This document shows, piece after piece, positions 1 through 6,930 of a stretch of DNA of 22,609 nt (within the stretch, counting starts at the first letter, position 1; every line of letters begins with the position of its first letter). The translations under genes were made by a program, and so were the position numbers. The notes under the pieces are model-generated. The model did no database searches, was not told the DNA's origin, and saw only the letters and a program-made list of their open reading frames with translations. The stretch is from Alphaproteobacteria bacterium (GTDB lineage: Bacteria > Pseudomonadota > Alphaproteobacteria > Geminicoccales > Geminicoccaceae), in the NCBI GenBank assembly GCA_026982585.1, contig JALSGW010000140.1, forward strand, positions 1 through 22,609. The letters run 5' to 3'.

Positions 1-1
1 T

Positions 2-928
2 GCGGCGCTCACCCGGGGCTGCCGGGGCGAACAGCTCGCCGAACTGGGCCTTCTGGTGCGGGCCGGTGCGGTGGCGCTCGGCGACGGGGATCGGGCGGTG
101 GGCAACGCCCGGCTCATGTACCGGGCCCTGCAATACGCCACCGCCTTCGATGCGCTGGTGGTCCAGCATCCGCTCGAGCCGAGCCTCGCCGAGGGCGGGG
201 TGATGCACGAGGGGGAGACGGCGATCCGCCTCGGACTGCCGGGCATCCCGCGGGCGGCGGAGATCATCCTCATCGAGCGCGACCTGCGGCTGGTGGAGGC
301 CACCGGCGCCCGCTACCACGCGGCGCACATCTCCACCCGGGAGGCGGTGGCGGCGGTTCGCCGCGCCAAGGAGCGGGGACTGCGCGTGTCCGCCGACGTC
401 ACCCCGCACCACCTGCTGCTCACCGAGGCCGAGGTGGAGGGATATCGCACCTACGCCAAGGTCTCCCCGCCGCTGCGCACCGAGGAGGACCGGCAGGCGC
501 TGGTGGCCGGGCTCGCAGACGGCACCATCGACGCCATCGCGAGCGACCATCATCCCCAGGACCAGGAGAGCAAGCGGCTGCCCTTCGTGCAGGCGGCCTT
601 CGGCGTGGTGGGGCTCGAGACCCTGCTTCCCGCCGCCCTCGAACTGGTGCACCGGGGGCGGATCGACCTGATCGCCCTTCTGAGCTGCCTCACCGAGCGG
701 CCGGCGCGGCTGTTCGGGCTCGAGGCGGGACGGCTCGAAACAGGGCGGCCGGCGGACCTGGTGTTGTTCGATCCCGAGCGATCCTTCCGGGTCACCGAGG
801 CGGGCCTGCGCTCGCTCTCCAAGAACACCCCGTTCGAGGGCCGTACGTTCCGCGGCCGGGTGCTCCTCACCCTGGTGGACGGACGGGTGGTGCACCGGGA
901 CGAGGGGGTGGATCTGGGGCCTATTTGA
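2..928 (+). CDS. pyrC: Dihydroorotase, 3' part (5' end outside window)
   Basis: Zinc amidohydrolase that interconverts carbamoyl-aspartate and dihydroorotate, the third step of pyrimidine synthesis in the cytosol. The frame is open from base 2, so the N-terminal part, including the first HxH metal motif, lies outside the window. Visible family landmarks are VVQHPLE and YHAAHIS (metal-ligand histidines), VTPHHLLL, YAKVSPPLR and the catalytic-Asp segment AIASDHHPQDQESKR. The C-terminal LETGRPADLVLFDP and FEGRTFRGRVLLTLVDGRVV are the usual amidohydrolase end. KVSPPLR and SDHHPQDQESKR resemble, from memory, the alphaproteobacterial form, which is often encoded beside pyrB. The stop codon overlaps the end of the convergent stress-protein gene by 8 bp, so no terminator separates them. 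The GTG at 56 is internal and is not the real start. Confidence 0.93.
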   Translation, partial: AALTRGCRGEQLAELGLLVRAGAVALGDGDRAVGNARLMYRALQYATAFDALVVQHPLEPSLAEGGVMHEGETAIRLGLPGIPRAAEIILIERDLRLVEATGARYHAAHISTREAVAAVRRAKERGLRVSADVTPHHLLLTEAEVEGYRTYAKVSPPLRTEEDRQALVAGLADGTIDAIASDHHPQDQESKRLPFVQAAFGVVGLETLLPAALELVHRGRIDLIALLSCLTERPARLFGLEAGRLETGRPADLVLFDPERSFRVTEAGLRSLSKNTPFEGRTFRGRVLLTLVDGRVVHRDEGVDLGPI

Positions 929-1418
929 CCGCCAGCACCGGACAGGGCGCAAGCTGCAGCAGCTTGTGGGAGACGCTTCCCAAAAGCAGCGCCGACAGCT
1001 CCCCGAGGCCGCGACAGCCCACCACCATGAGATCGACGCGGCGCCGCGCCGCCTCCTCCAGGATGGCATCCGCCGGCTCCCCCTGGAGCAGACAGCGCAC
1101 CACCTCCCGCGCTCCCTTATCCCGCGCCCGCCGTTCGGTCTCGTCGAGGATTTTCTCGCCGAGGGCGGCGATGATCCGGGCATCCTCCGCAGACTCCTCC
1201 TGCGGCCAGCGCAGCAACGAGGGCGCGGGGGACGCCGCCGGCTCGACCAGATGCTCGATCTCGGCCATGCGCCGCACCGCATCCGGCAGACGCCGGTAGA
1301 CGAGCACGTGCACCACCACCAGCTGAGCCTCATAGCGGGCCGCCAGATCGCCCGCGAGATCCGCGGCACGCCTGGCGTGGTCGGATCCATCGACGGCGAC
1401 CAACAGGCGCTCGATCAT
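921..1418 (-). CDS. Universal stress protein (UspA family)
   Basis: A 165-residue single-domain Usp protein with the usual alpha/beta fold: IERLLVAVDGSDHARRAA at the N-terminus, AQLVVVHVLV as the second strand, and a C-terminal nucleotide-binding motif G-2x-G-9x-G-S (G134, G137, G147, S148) followed by HKLLQLAPCPVLAVK. The intact glycine motif predicts an ATP-binding Usp. Such proteins act in the cytosol in survival under stress or low oxygen, and the partner is usually unknown. ATG 1418 lies 8 bp after the DUF6455 stop, and GAGG overlapping that TGA acts as ribosome site, so the two genes form an operon. The same frame stays open on the minus strand up to about 2798, antisense to the agmatinase gene, but that part is not Usp-like and I exclude it. 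Expression is probably driven from the FNR-type box at 1881-1894. Confidence 0.92.
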   Translation of the reverse strand: MIERLLVAVDGSDHARRAADLAGDLAARYEAQLVVVHVLVYRRLPDAVRRMAEIEHLVEPAASPAPSLLRWPQEESAEDARIIAALGEKILDETERRARDKGAREVVRCLLQGEPADAILEEAARRRVDLMVVGCRGLGELSALLLGSVSHKLLQLAPCPVLAVK

Positions 1419-1426
1419 CGTTCGCC

Positions 1427-1825
1427 TCACGATCCGGTCTGGCGCGGCGACGGGGATGTGCGGCCCGCAGCCCCGCGCAGCATGCAGAACAGTTCCAGGT
1501 TCGGGCAGAAGGCCGGTGGCGCGCTCTGCGCCTTGGCGGCGAGATAGCGGCGACAGCGCCGTGCCGCGGTGCAATGGGCACACACCCGCTCCCCGTCCCT
1601 GAAGGCGGCAAGATGGGAGCGCGGCACCTCCTCGGGCGACAGTCCAAGGAGCCGCATCATGCGCCGCATGTCCCGCTCGCTCGAGGGGCGGGCCGCGGCC
1701 ACATCCCGCGCGCCCAGCCCGAGCTCGGCGAGCCCGCGCCGCCAGGCCCAGGGATCCTCGCGCGACGACCTGCGGCCGGATCCGCGCCAAGGCCGCCACC
1801 GGCCAAGCCATGCGGACGAACCCAT
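1427..1825 (-). CDS. DUF6455 family protein
   Basis: A 132-residue protein of unknown function. I assign DUF6455 from memory of its pattern: a helical segment (ERDMRRMMRLLGLSPEEVPRSH), then CAHC, CRRYLA, and FCPNLELFCML near the C-terminus. The regularly placed cysteines (CxxC, then C, then C in FCPN) could bind a metal or iron-sulfur centre, but that is inference. The N-terminal 45 residues are rich in Arg, Trp and Ser and look poorly ordered; there is no convincing signal peptide. I chose ATG 1825 because GGAGGAG stands a few bases upstream on the minus strand; a longer frame to 1981 has no such site and would run over the promoter region. It is the first gene of an operon with the universal stress protein gene and is preceded by a perfect FNR/FixK palindrome, suggesting oxygen-responsive expression. 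Confidence 0.78.
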   Translation of the reverse strand: MGSSAWLGRWRPWRGSGRRSSREDPWAWRRGLAELGLGARDVAAARPSSERDMRRMMRLLGLSPEEVPRSHLAAFRDGERVCAHCTAARRCRRYLAAKAQSAPPAFCPNLELFCMLRGAAGRTSPSPRQTGS

Positions 1826-1880
1826 GGTCCGCTCCTCCGCGCTTGTGCCGGCATGTTGAAGGTCGGTCGAAGATCCGGCC

Positions 1881-1894
1881 TTGATGCGGATCAA
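1881..1894 (-). promoter_or_regulatory. FNR/FixK-type binding site (TTGAT-N4-ATCAA)
   Basis: TTGATGCGGATCAA is a perfect match to the TTGAT-N4-ATCAA palindrome bound by FNR, Anr and FixK regulators. Its centre is about 62 bp upstream of the DUF6455 ATG. A weak -10-like CAACAT on the minus strand (1858-1853) is centred 32 bp downstream of the box centre, the spacing of a class II FNR promoter with the activator at -41.5. That would put the transcript start near 1846. The site is also about 110 bp upstream of the divergent agmatinase start, so an effect on that gene is possible but less well placed. The role is inferred from pattern and position only. Confidence 0.6.
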
Positions 1895-1997
1895 GGGCGC
1901 CGGGGAAACATGCCCAGCGTTGCGGTGCGGTCTTTGACCTCGGCGCCGCTTGCCGGCAGCATGGCGGCGGGTGCGGCTCAAGACGAGGGAGGTTCGG

Positions 1998-2987
1998 GTG
2001 TCGGAGTCCGGCCACTATCGTCCCGAGGCGGGCATGGATGTGCCCCGTTTTGCGGGGATTCCCACCTTCATGCGGCTGCCCCATCGGCGGCTTGCCGAGG
2101 CACAGGGGGTGGACATCGGGATCGTAGGGGTTCCCTGGGACGGGGGCACCACCAACCGTCCCGGCGCCCGCCACGGTCCCAGACAGCTGCGCGATGCCTC
2201 CACCATGATCCGGCTCGTCAACCAGGCCACCGGCGTGCGCCCCTTCGAGCTCGTGCGCTGCGCCGATCTCGGCGATGCGCCGGTCAATCCCGCCAACCTC
2301 CAGGACAGCCTGGCCCGGATCGAGGACTTCCACCGGCGCCTGGTGGAGGCGGGGATCACGCCGTTGACGGTGGGCGGGGACCATTTGATCACGCTGCCCA
2401 TCCTGCGCGCCCTGGCCCGTCGCCACCGGCCGCTCGCGCTGGTGCAGTTCGACGCCCACACCGACTTCTACGACGCCTATTTCGGCGGCGAGCGCTACAC
2501 CCACGGCACCCCGTTCCGCCGGGCGGTGGAGGAGGGGCTGATCGACCCCGGCAAGGTGGTGCAGATCGGCATCCGGGGTACGGCTTACGACGGCGAGGAC
2601 GTGCGCTGGGCGCGCGCCCAGGGGGCGCGGGTGATCATGATCGAGGAATACTACGACCGCGGTCCGGCCTGGGCGATGGAGGAGGTCCGGCGGATCGTCG
2701 GCGACCATCCCTGTTATGTGAGCTTCGACGTCGACGCCCTCGACCCGTCGCAGGCCCCGGGCACCGGAACCCCCGAGATCGGCGGCATCTTCACCCACGA
2801 CGCCCAGCGCATGATCCGCCGTCTCGCGGGACTGCGCCTGGTGGGGGCGGATGTGGTGGAGTTGAGTCCGCCCTTCGATCCCTCGGGCATGACCGCCTGG
2901 GTGGCGGCGAACCTGCTCTTCGAGCTGTTGTGCGTGCTCGCCCTGGCCCGAGGCGGCGGCCCGGCGAGGCGGGATGCGGGCGTCTGA
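1998..2987 (+). CDS. speB: Agmatinase-type ureohydrolase
   Basis: A 329-residue manganese ureohydrolase of the arginase/agmatinase family, which splits a guanidino compound into an amine and urea. Agmatine to putrescine is the most likely reaction. All binuclear-Mn ligands are visible: H129 in GGDH, D152, H154 and D156 in DAHTD, and D244 and D246 in SFDVDALDPS. The PGTGTPEIGG segment and the C-terminal DVVELSPPFDPSGMTAWVAANLL are typical of the agmatinase branch. Guanidinobutyrase or guanidinopropionase cannot be excluded from sequence alone. I chose GTG 1998 because GAGGGAGG at 1985-1992 is an excellent ribosome site 5 bases upstream; a GTG at 1950 would add 16 residues without such a site. 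The stop is only 12 bp from the convergent mutS stop. No other polyamine gene is adjacent. Confidence 0.88.
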   Translation: MSESGHYRPEAGMDVPRFAGIPTFMRLPHRRLAEAQGVDIGIVGVPWDGGTTNRPGARHGPRQLRDASTMIRLVNQATGVRPFELVRCADLGDAPVNPANLQDSLARIEDFHRRLVEAGITPLTVGGDHLITLPILRALARRHRPLALVQFDAHTDFYDAYFGGERYTHGTPFRRAVEEGLIDPGKVVQIGIRGTAYDGEDVRWARAQGARVIMIEEYYDRGPAWAMEEVRRIVGDHPCYVSFDVDALDPSQAPGTGTPEIGGIFTHDAQRMIRRLAGLRLVGADVVELSPPFDPSGMTAWVAANLLFELLCVLALARGGGPARRDAGV

Positions 2988-2999
2988 GCGGGCCGCCTC

Positions 3000-5684
3000 C
3001 TACTTCTGCGGCGGCCTGTCCCGCTCGAGCAGCGCTTTGAGCTCGTAGAGGAGCGCCAGCGCTTGGCGGGGCGTGATCCCATCCGGGTCGACGGCTGCAA
3101 GGCGCTCCTCCACCGGAGAGGGGTGAGGGGGCGGGCTCGCGCGGCTTCGCGCCAGGGCCTGGAACAGCGGCAGGTCCTCCACCAGCGCCGCGACAGGGGA
3201 GCGGCTCTCCCCCGCCTCCAGCCGGCGCAGCACTTCCCGGGCGCGGGCCACCACCGCGGGCGGCAGACCTGCGAGCTCCGCCACCTGGATGCCGTAGGAG
3301 CGATCGGCGCAGCCCGGCACCACCTCGTGCAGGAACACCACCCGGCCGCGCCATTCCTTGACCCGCACGGTGTGGGCGGCGAGTGCCGGCAGGCGGCCGG
3401 CGAGGGCGGTGAGCTCGTGGTAATGGGTGGCGAACAGGCCCCGGCAGCGCACCACCTCGTGCAGGTGCTCCACCACCGCCCAGGCCAGGGCGAGGCCGTC
3501 GTAGGTGGCGGTGCCACGTCCGATTTCGTCCAGCAGCACGAAGCTGGCGGGGGTGGCCTGGTTGAGGATGGCCGCGGTCTCCACCATCTCGACCATGAAG
3601 GTGGAACGGCCCCGGGCCAGATCGTCGGCGGCCCCGACCCGCGAGAACAGCCGATCGGCGAGGCCGATCTCCGCCTCCTCGGCGGGCACGAAGGACCCCG
3701 CCTGGGCGAGCACCAGGATGAGGGCGTTCTGGCGCAGAAAGGTGCTCTTGCCGGCCATGTTCGGCCCGGTGAGCAGCCACAGCCGCCCGTCCCGGTCGAG
3801 ATGGAGATCGTTGGCGACGAACCGCTCCCCCTGGCGGGCCAGGGCCTGCTCCACCACCGGATGGCGCCCGCCGCGCACCCGAAAGCACGGCTCCTCCACC
3901 ATGCGCGGGCGCACGTAACGCCACTCGGCGGCGAGCTCGGCGAGGCCGGCGGCGACATCGATGCGGGCGAGCGCCTGGGCGGTGCGGGCGATCGCCTCGG
4001 CTTGCGCCAACACCTGCTCGCGCAGTTCGGCGAACAGGGCGAGTTCGCGCAGAAGCGCCCGTTCGGCGGCGCCGGTGAGCTCCCGTTCGAGGGCGGTGAG
4101 CTCGGCGGTGACGTAGCGGGTCGCCTGGGCCATGCCCTGGCGGGGCACGAAATGGTCCGGCACCTTGTCCCGGTGGGCCGCGGTGACCTCGATGAAATAA
4201 CCGAGCAGGTGGTTGTGCCGGACCTTGAGGGAGGGGATGCGGGTCTGCTCGCGAAGCCGCGCCTCGAGCGCCGCCATGTGCCGCCGGCCCTGATCGCGCA
4301 GCGCCCGCAGCCGGTCCAGCTCCGCATCGAAGCCCGGCCGGATGAAGCCGCCCTCGCGCGCGAGGGTGGGCGGCTGATCGACCAGGGCGGCGCGAATCCG
4401 GGCCCCCACCCGGTCGGGATCGGCCAGCGCCGCCCCCAGCGTGCGAAGGGGCGGCTCCGCCTCCGCAAGCAGCCCGGCCACCGCCTCCGCCACCTCGAGC
4501 CCGCGTCCCACCGCCTGGAGATCGCGCGGGCCGCCGCGCTCCAGCACCAGCCGGGAGAGCGCCCGGCTCAGGTCGGGAAGCCCTCTAAGCCGCGCGCGCA
4601 CCTCCCGGCGCAGATCCGGTCGGTCGAGGAACGCCTGCACCCGGTCGTGGCGGCTGCGGATGCGCTCGAGGTCCGCGAGCGGGGCACCGAGCCACTCGGC
4701 CAGCAGCCGTGCGCCCGCCGCGGTGAGGGTGCGGTCGACGGCGCCGAGCAGGCTGCCCGCGCGCTCGCCGCGCACGTCGGCGAGCAACTCGAGGCTGCGG
4801 CGGGTCGCCGGATCGATGCGCAACACCCGCTTGGCATCCACCCGCAGCGGCCGTTCCAGGCGCGGCAAGAGGCCCTTTTGGGTGAGCTGGAGATAGGCGA
4901 GCAGCGCGCCCGCCGCGCCCAGCTCCGCCGCTTCAAAGCGCCCGAGACCCTCGAGGGTGGCGAGGCGGAAGTGCCGGCACAACAGCCGCTCGCCCTCTGA
5001 GGGATCGAAGCAGACTCCCTCCTTGGCGACGATGCGCTCCCGCCACTCCGCGCCCGGACCCTGAAGGTCGAGACGGTCCACAAGCGGCTCCGGCACCAGC
5101 AGTTCGCGCGGATCGATGCGCGCCAGCGCCTCGGGAAGATCGGCGGCATGGTCCAGCAGCTGGGTGCGGAAGAGGCCGGTGGAGATGTCCACCCAGGCGA
5201 GGGCCAGATGCGCCCCGTCGCAGGCCAGCGCCGCCAGATAGTTGTGCCGCTGGGCGTCCAAGAGCCCGCTTTCGGTCAGGGTTCCCGGTGTGACGATGCG
5301 CACCACCTCCCGGGCCAGCAGGCCGCGCCGACGGGCCGGCCCGGGCTCTTCCAGCTGCTCGCAGATCGCCACCCGATGCCCGGCCCGGATCAGCCGCGCG
5401 AGATACTGTTCGGCGCTGTGCACCGGGACCCCGCACATGGGGATGTCCTCCCCGGCGTAGCGGCCGCGTCGGGTCAGGGCGATGTCGAGACATCGGGCCG
5501 CGATCTTGGCGTCCTCGAAGAACAGCTCGTAGAAATCGCCCATGCGGAAGAAGAGCAGACAATCCGGATGGGCCTGCTTGATGCGCCGGTATTGGGCGAT
5601 CATGGGGGTGGCGGCCGGCTCGCCCGACCGCGGATCCCGCCGACGGGCGGCGGGCCGCGCGGATGACGCGGATTTCGAGATCAT
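3000..5684 (-). CDS. mutS: DNA mismatch repair protein MutS
   Basis: An 894-residue MutS, normal for Alphaproteobacteria. It binds mismatches and small loops as a clamp and recruits MutL. A variable Arg/Ser/Ala-rich stretch (1-27) precedes the conserved MIAQYRRIKQAHPDCLLFF. The mismatch-reading Phe-x-Glu is F51-Y-E53 in GDFYELF. The connector, lever and clamp domains follow. The ATPase has Walker A GPNMAGKST (640-648), Walker B VLLDE (716-720) and the signature GRGTATYDG, then FATHYHELT. The C-terminal tail (VEERLAAVDPDGITPRQALALLYELKALL) matches the MutS oligomerisation helices. I use ATG 5684, whose ribosome site (AGGG, about 11 bases upstream) is weak; the internal ATG at residue 28 is a possible alternative. 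The frame runs on to 5960 without MutS-like sequence. It is divergent from the orphan gene, sharing the 5685-5770 promoter region. Confidence 0.97.
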   Translation of the reverse strand: MISKSASSARPAARRRDPRSGEPAATPMIAQYRRIKQAHPDCLLFFRMGDFYELFFEDAKIAARCLDIALTRRGRYAGEDIPMCGVPVHSAEQYLARLIRAGHRVAICEQLEEPGPARRRGLLAREVVRIVTPGTLTESGLLDAQRHNYLAALACDGAHLALAWVDISTGLFRTQLLDHAADLPEALARIDPRELLVPEPLVDRLDLQGPGAEWRERIVAKEGVCFDPSEGERLLCRHFRLATLEGLGRFEAAELGAAGALLAYLQLTQKGLLPRLERPLRVDAKRVLRIDPATRRSLELLADVRGERAGSLLGAVDRTLTAAGARLLAEWLGAPLADLERIRSRHDRVQAFLDRPDLRREVRARLRGLPDLSRALSRLVLERGGPRDLQAVGRGLEVAEAVAGLLAEAEPPLRTLGAALADPDRVGARIRAALVDQPPTLAREGGFIRPGFDAELDRLRALRDQGRRHMAALEARLREQTRIPSLKVRHNHLLGYFIEVTAAHRDKVPDHFVPRQGMAQATRYVTAELTALERELTGAAERALLRELALFAELREQVLAQAEAIARTAQALARIDVAAGLAELAAEWRYVRPRMVEEPCFRVRGGRHPVVEQALARQGERFVANDLHLDRDGRLWLLTGPNMAGKSTFLRQNALILVLAQAGSFVPAEEAEIGLADRLFSRVGAADDLARGRSTFMVEMVETAAILNQATPASFVLLDEIGRGTATYDGLALAWAVVEHLHEVVRCRGLFATHYHELTALAGRLPALAAHTVRVKEWRGRVVFLHEVVPGCADRSYGIQVAELAGLPPAVVARAREVLRRLEAGESRSPVAALVEDLPLFQALARSRASPPPHPSPVEERLAAVDPDGITPRQALALLYELKALLERDRPPQK

Positions 5685-5700
5685 CGGTTGAGTTTCACCC

Positions 5701-5728
5701 TTGAAGATCCCGCGACAGTAGATATACT
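5701..5728 (+). promoter_or_regulatory. Sigma70-like promoter (TTGAAG-N16-TATACT)
   Basis: TTGAAG (5701-5706) and TATACT (5723-5728) are separated by 16 bases and face the orphan gene. Both hexamers are close to the housekeeping consensus and stand out in this GC-rich DNA. Start of transcription would be near 5735. The minus strand of the same AT-rich patch could provide a -10 for mutS, so the two divergent promoters may overlap. Not tested. Confidence 0.5.
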
Positions 5729-5750
5729 GGGATACGATCTGGGATCGGAC
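5727..5750 (+). repeat. Tandem 12-bp direct repeat at the predicted transcript start
   Basis: CTGGGATACGAT (5727-5738) is followed directly by CTGGGATCGGAC (5739-5750): the first seven bases are identical and the period is 12. Overlapping it is a perfect inverted repeat CGATC-TGG-GATCG (5735-5747). The block covers the predicted transcript start of the promoter at 5701-5728, where a repressor operator would be expected. A chance arrangement is possible. Confidence 0.3.
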
Positions 5751-5770
5751 CTGCGTGTGGGGAGACCGAC

Positions 5771-5866
5771 ATGCGCGCCGGCCGGACCGCGCGGCGGCTT
5801 GTGCCTTTGGGATGGCGGGCGGGGTGGCGCGGGGCGTCTCCCTGTTCCGCTGCGGAGCCGCGATGA
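5771..5866 (+). CDS. Possible 31-codon leader ORF coupled to the next gene
   Basis: ATG 5771 has GGGGAG (5759-5764) six bases upstream, a better ribosome site than that of the following gene. It opens a 31-residue frame rich in Arg, Gly and Trp (starts MRAGRTARRLV, ends SAAEPR). Its TGA at 5864-5866 overlaps the ATG of the 167-residue gene at 5863 as ATGA, the usual arrangement for translational coupling. The predicted transcript start near 5735 would include it. No family is recognised. It may be a leader peptide, a small protein, or a chance frame; the competing view is that the downstream protein starts at GTG 5755 or ATG 5812 and reads through this region in another frame. Confidence 0.3.
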   Translation: MRAGRTARRLVPLGWRAGWRGASPCSAAEPR

Positions 5867-6366
5867 GCTGCTGGGAGCGAATCGCGCCGCTGTTGCGCCG
5901 CAGGGTGGGCGAGGATTGGCTTGCCTGTGCTGCCGAGGCCGCGGCGCTGGCGGAGGCCATGCGCTTCCATCCCTGGCAGGAGCGGGTCCGTCTGTTCGAC
6001 CGCTATTGTTGGCAGCGGGCCCGGGTCGATCTCGATCCCCAGACGGTGGCCCGGCTCGCCCACCGGCGGCTCCGGGACGCTGCCGAGCGGGCCGCGCTCG
6101 CGGGCTATGTGCGCCGTTGTTCGGCGGTGTTGGAGGCGGCTTTGTGGTTGCTCGCAGAGCCGCCCCGCGGTGCGGATCGCTGGGCGGGATTGCTGCGGAA
6201 GCTGGCCCGGCTGGGCACCGGAAAGGCCCGGGCGCAGGCGGCCGTGTCGGTGGATCTCGTCCATGGTCCGGGACTAGCCCTGCTGCTGCTGGCCTCCCTG
6301 CCGAGCGACACCGCGGCCAGCTTCACCGCCCGCGATGTCTTCTGGAACGCACTGCACGGACGTTAG
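5863..6366 (+). CDS. Hypothetical helical protein between mutS and rnhB
   Basis: A 167-residue protein that I do not recognise. It is almost entirely predicted helix, rich in Ala, Leu, Arg and Trp. Notable stretches are FHPWQERVRLFDRYCWQRARVDLDPQTVARLAHRRLRDAAERAALAGYVRRC and, near the C-terminus, a hydrophobic GPGLALLLLASLP that is too short and isolated to call a membrane span. There is no signal peptide and no recognised catalytic motif. Strongly G/C-biased third codon positions support a real gene. I chose ATG 5863, which has GGAG at 5854-5857 and overlaps the stop of the possible leader ORF; GTG 5755 or ATG 5812 would add up to 36 less convincing residues. The last 93 bp overlap the 3' end of rnhB on the other strand. 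Confidence 0.65.
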   Translation: MSCWERIAPLLRRRVGEDWLACAAEAAALAEAMRFHPWQERVRLFDRYCWQRARVDLDPQTVARLAHRRLRDAAERAALAGYVRRCSAVLEAALWLLAEPPRGADRWAGLLRKLARLGTGKARAQAAVSVDLVHGPGLALLLLASLPSDTAASFTARDVFWNALHGR

Positions 6367-6930
6367 TCCGGGTCCGGCCAGGCCCGGCAGGCGGAAGCTC
6401 CGCCGGTGGTGACGGCAGGGGCCGAGCCGCATCAGTGCGTTCTGGTGTGCGCGGGTGGGATAGCCGAAGTGCCGGTCGAATCCGTAGCCGGGATGACGCG
6501 CCGCGAGGCGGCGCATGAGCCGGTCGCGGACCACCTTGGCGACGATCGAGGCGGCCATGATCTCCGGCACCTGTCGATCGCCGCCCACCACGCAGCGCAC
6601 CGGGGCTTCCAGCTCCGGCGCATACCGCCCGTCCACCCACCATTCCGAGACCGCGACCGGAAGCCGCCGCGCCGCCCGGCGCATGGCGAGCAGGGTCGCA
6701 CGGTGGATGTTGAGCCGGTCGATCTCGGCCACCGACGCGGCGCCCAGCGCATAGACGGCGCAGCGGGCGATGTGGGCGGCGAGCTCCTCGCGCCGGCAGG
6801 GCGAGAGCCGTTTGGAATCGGCGAGGCCGTCCGGCACCCGGTGCAGCACCAGCGCGCAGGCGATCACCGGCCCGGCCAGGGGGCCGCGTCCCACCTCGTC
6901 GATACCGCCGCGCAGTGCCGTTCCGCTCAT
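6274..6930 (-). CDS. rnhB: Ribonuclease HII
   Basis: A 218-residue type 2 RNase H, which cuts RNA in RNA/DNA hybrids and starts ribonucleotide excision repair. The four carboxylates align with the E. coli enzyme: D11 and E12 in GIDEVGRGPLAG, D100 in WWVDGR, and D118 in VVGGDRQVPEIMAASIVAKV. FDRHFGYPTRAHQNALMRLGPCRHHRRSF marks the normal C-terminal region. After it come about 38 residues (GLAGPGLTSV to a run of Gln) that are not typical and whose DNA overlaps the convergent orphan gene by 93 bp. I use ATG 6930, which overlaps the asparaginase TGA as ATGA; an in-frame ATG at 6954 would add eight residues. Coupling places it in an operon with the asparaginase gene. Confidence 0.95.
   Translation of the reverse strand: MSGTALRGGIDEVGRGPLAGPVIACALVLHRVPDGLADSKRLSPCRREELAAHIARCAVYALGAASVAEIDRLNIHRATLLAMRRAARRLPVAVSEWWVDGRYAPELEAPVRCVVGGDRQVPEIMAASIVAKVVRDRLMRRLAARHPGYGFDRHFGYPTRAHQNALMRLGPCRHHRRSFRLPGLAGPGLTSVQCVPEDIAGGEAGRGVARQGGQQQQG

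Noticed and set aside
1419..2798. Long minus-strand open frame upstream of the universal stress protein
   Set aside because: It is in frame with the stress protein but lies antisense to DUF6455-frame and agmatinase sequence, with low-complexity composition. GC-rich codon bias creates such shadows.
5685..5960. N-terminal extension of MutS by 92 residues
   Set aside because: The residues upstream of 5684 are not MutS-like and the stretch contains the divergent promoter.
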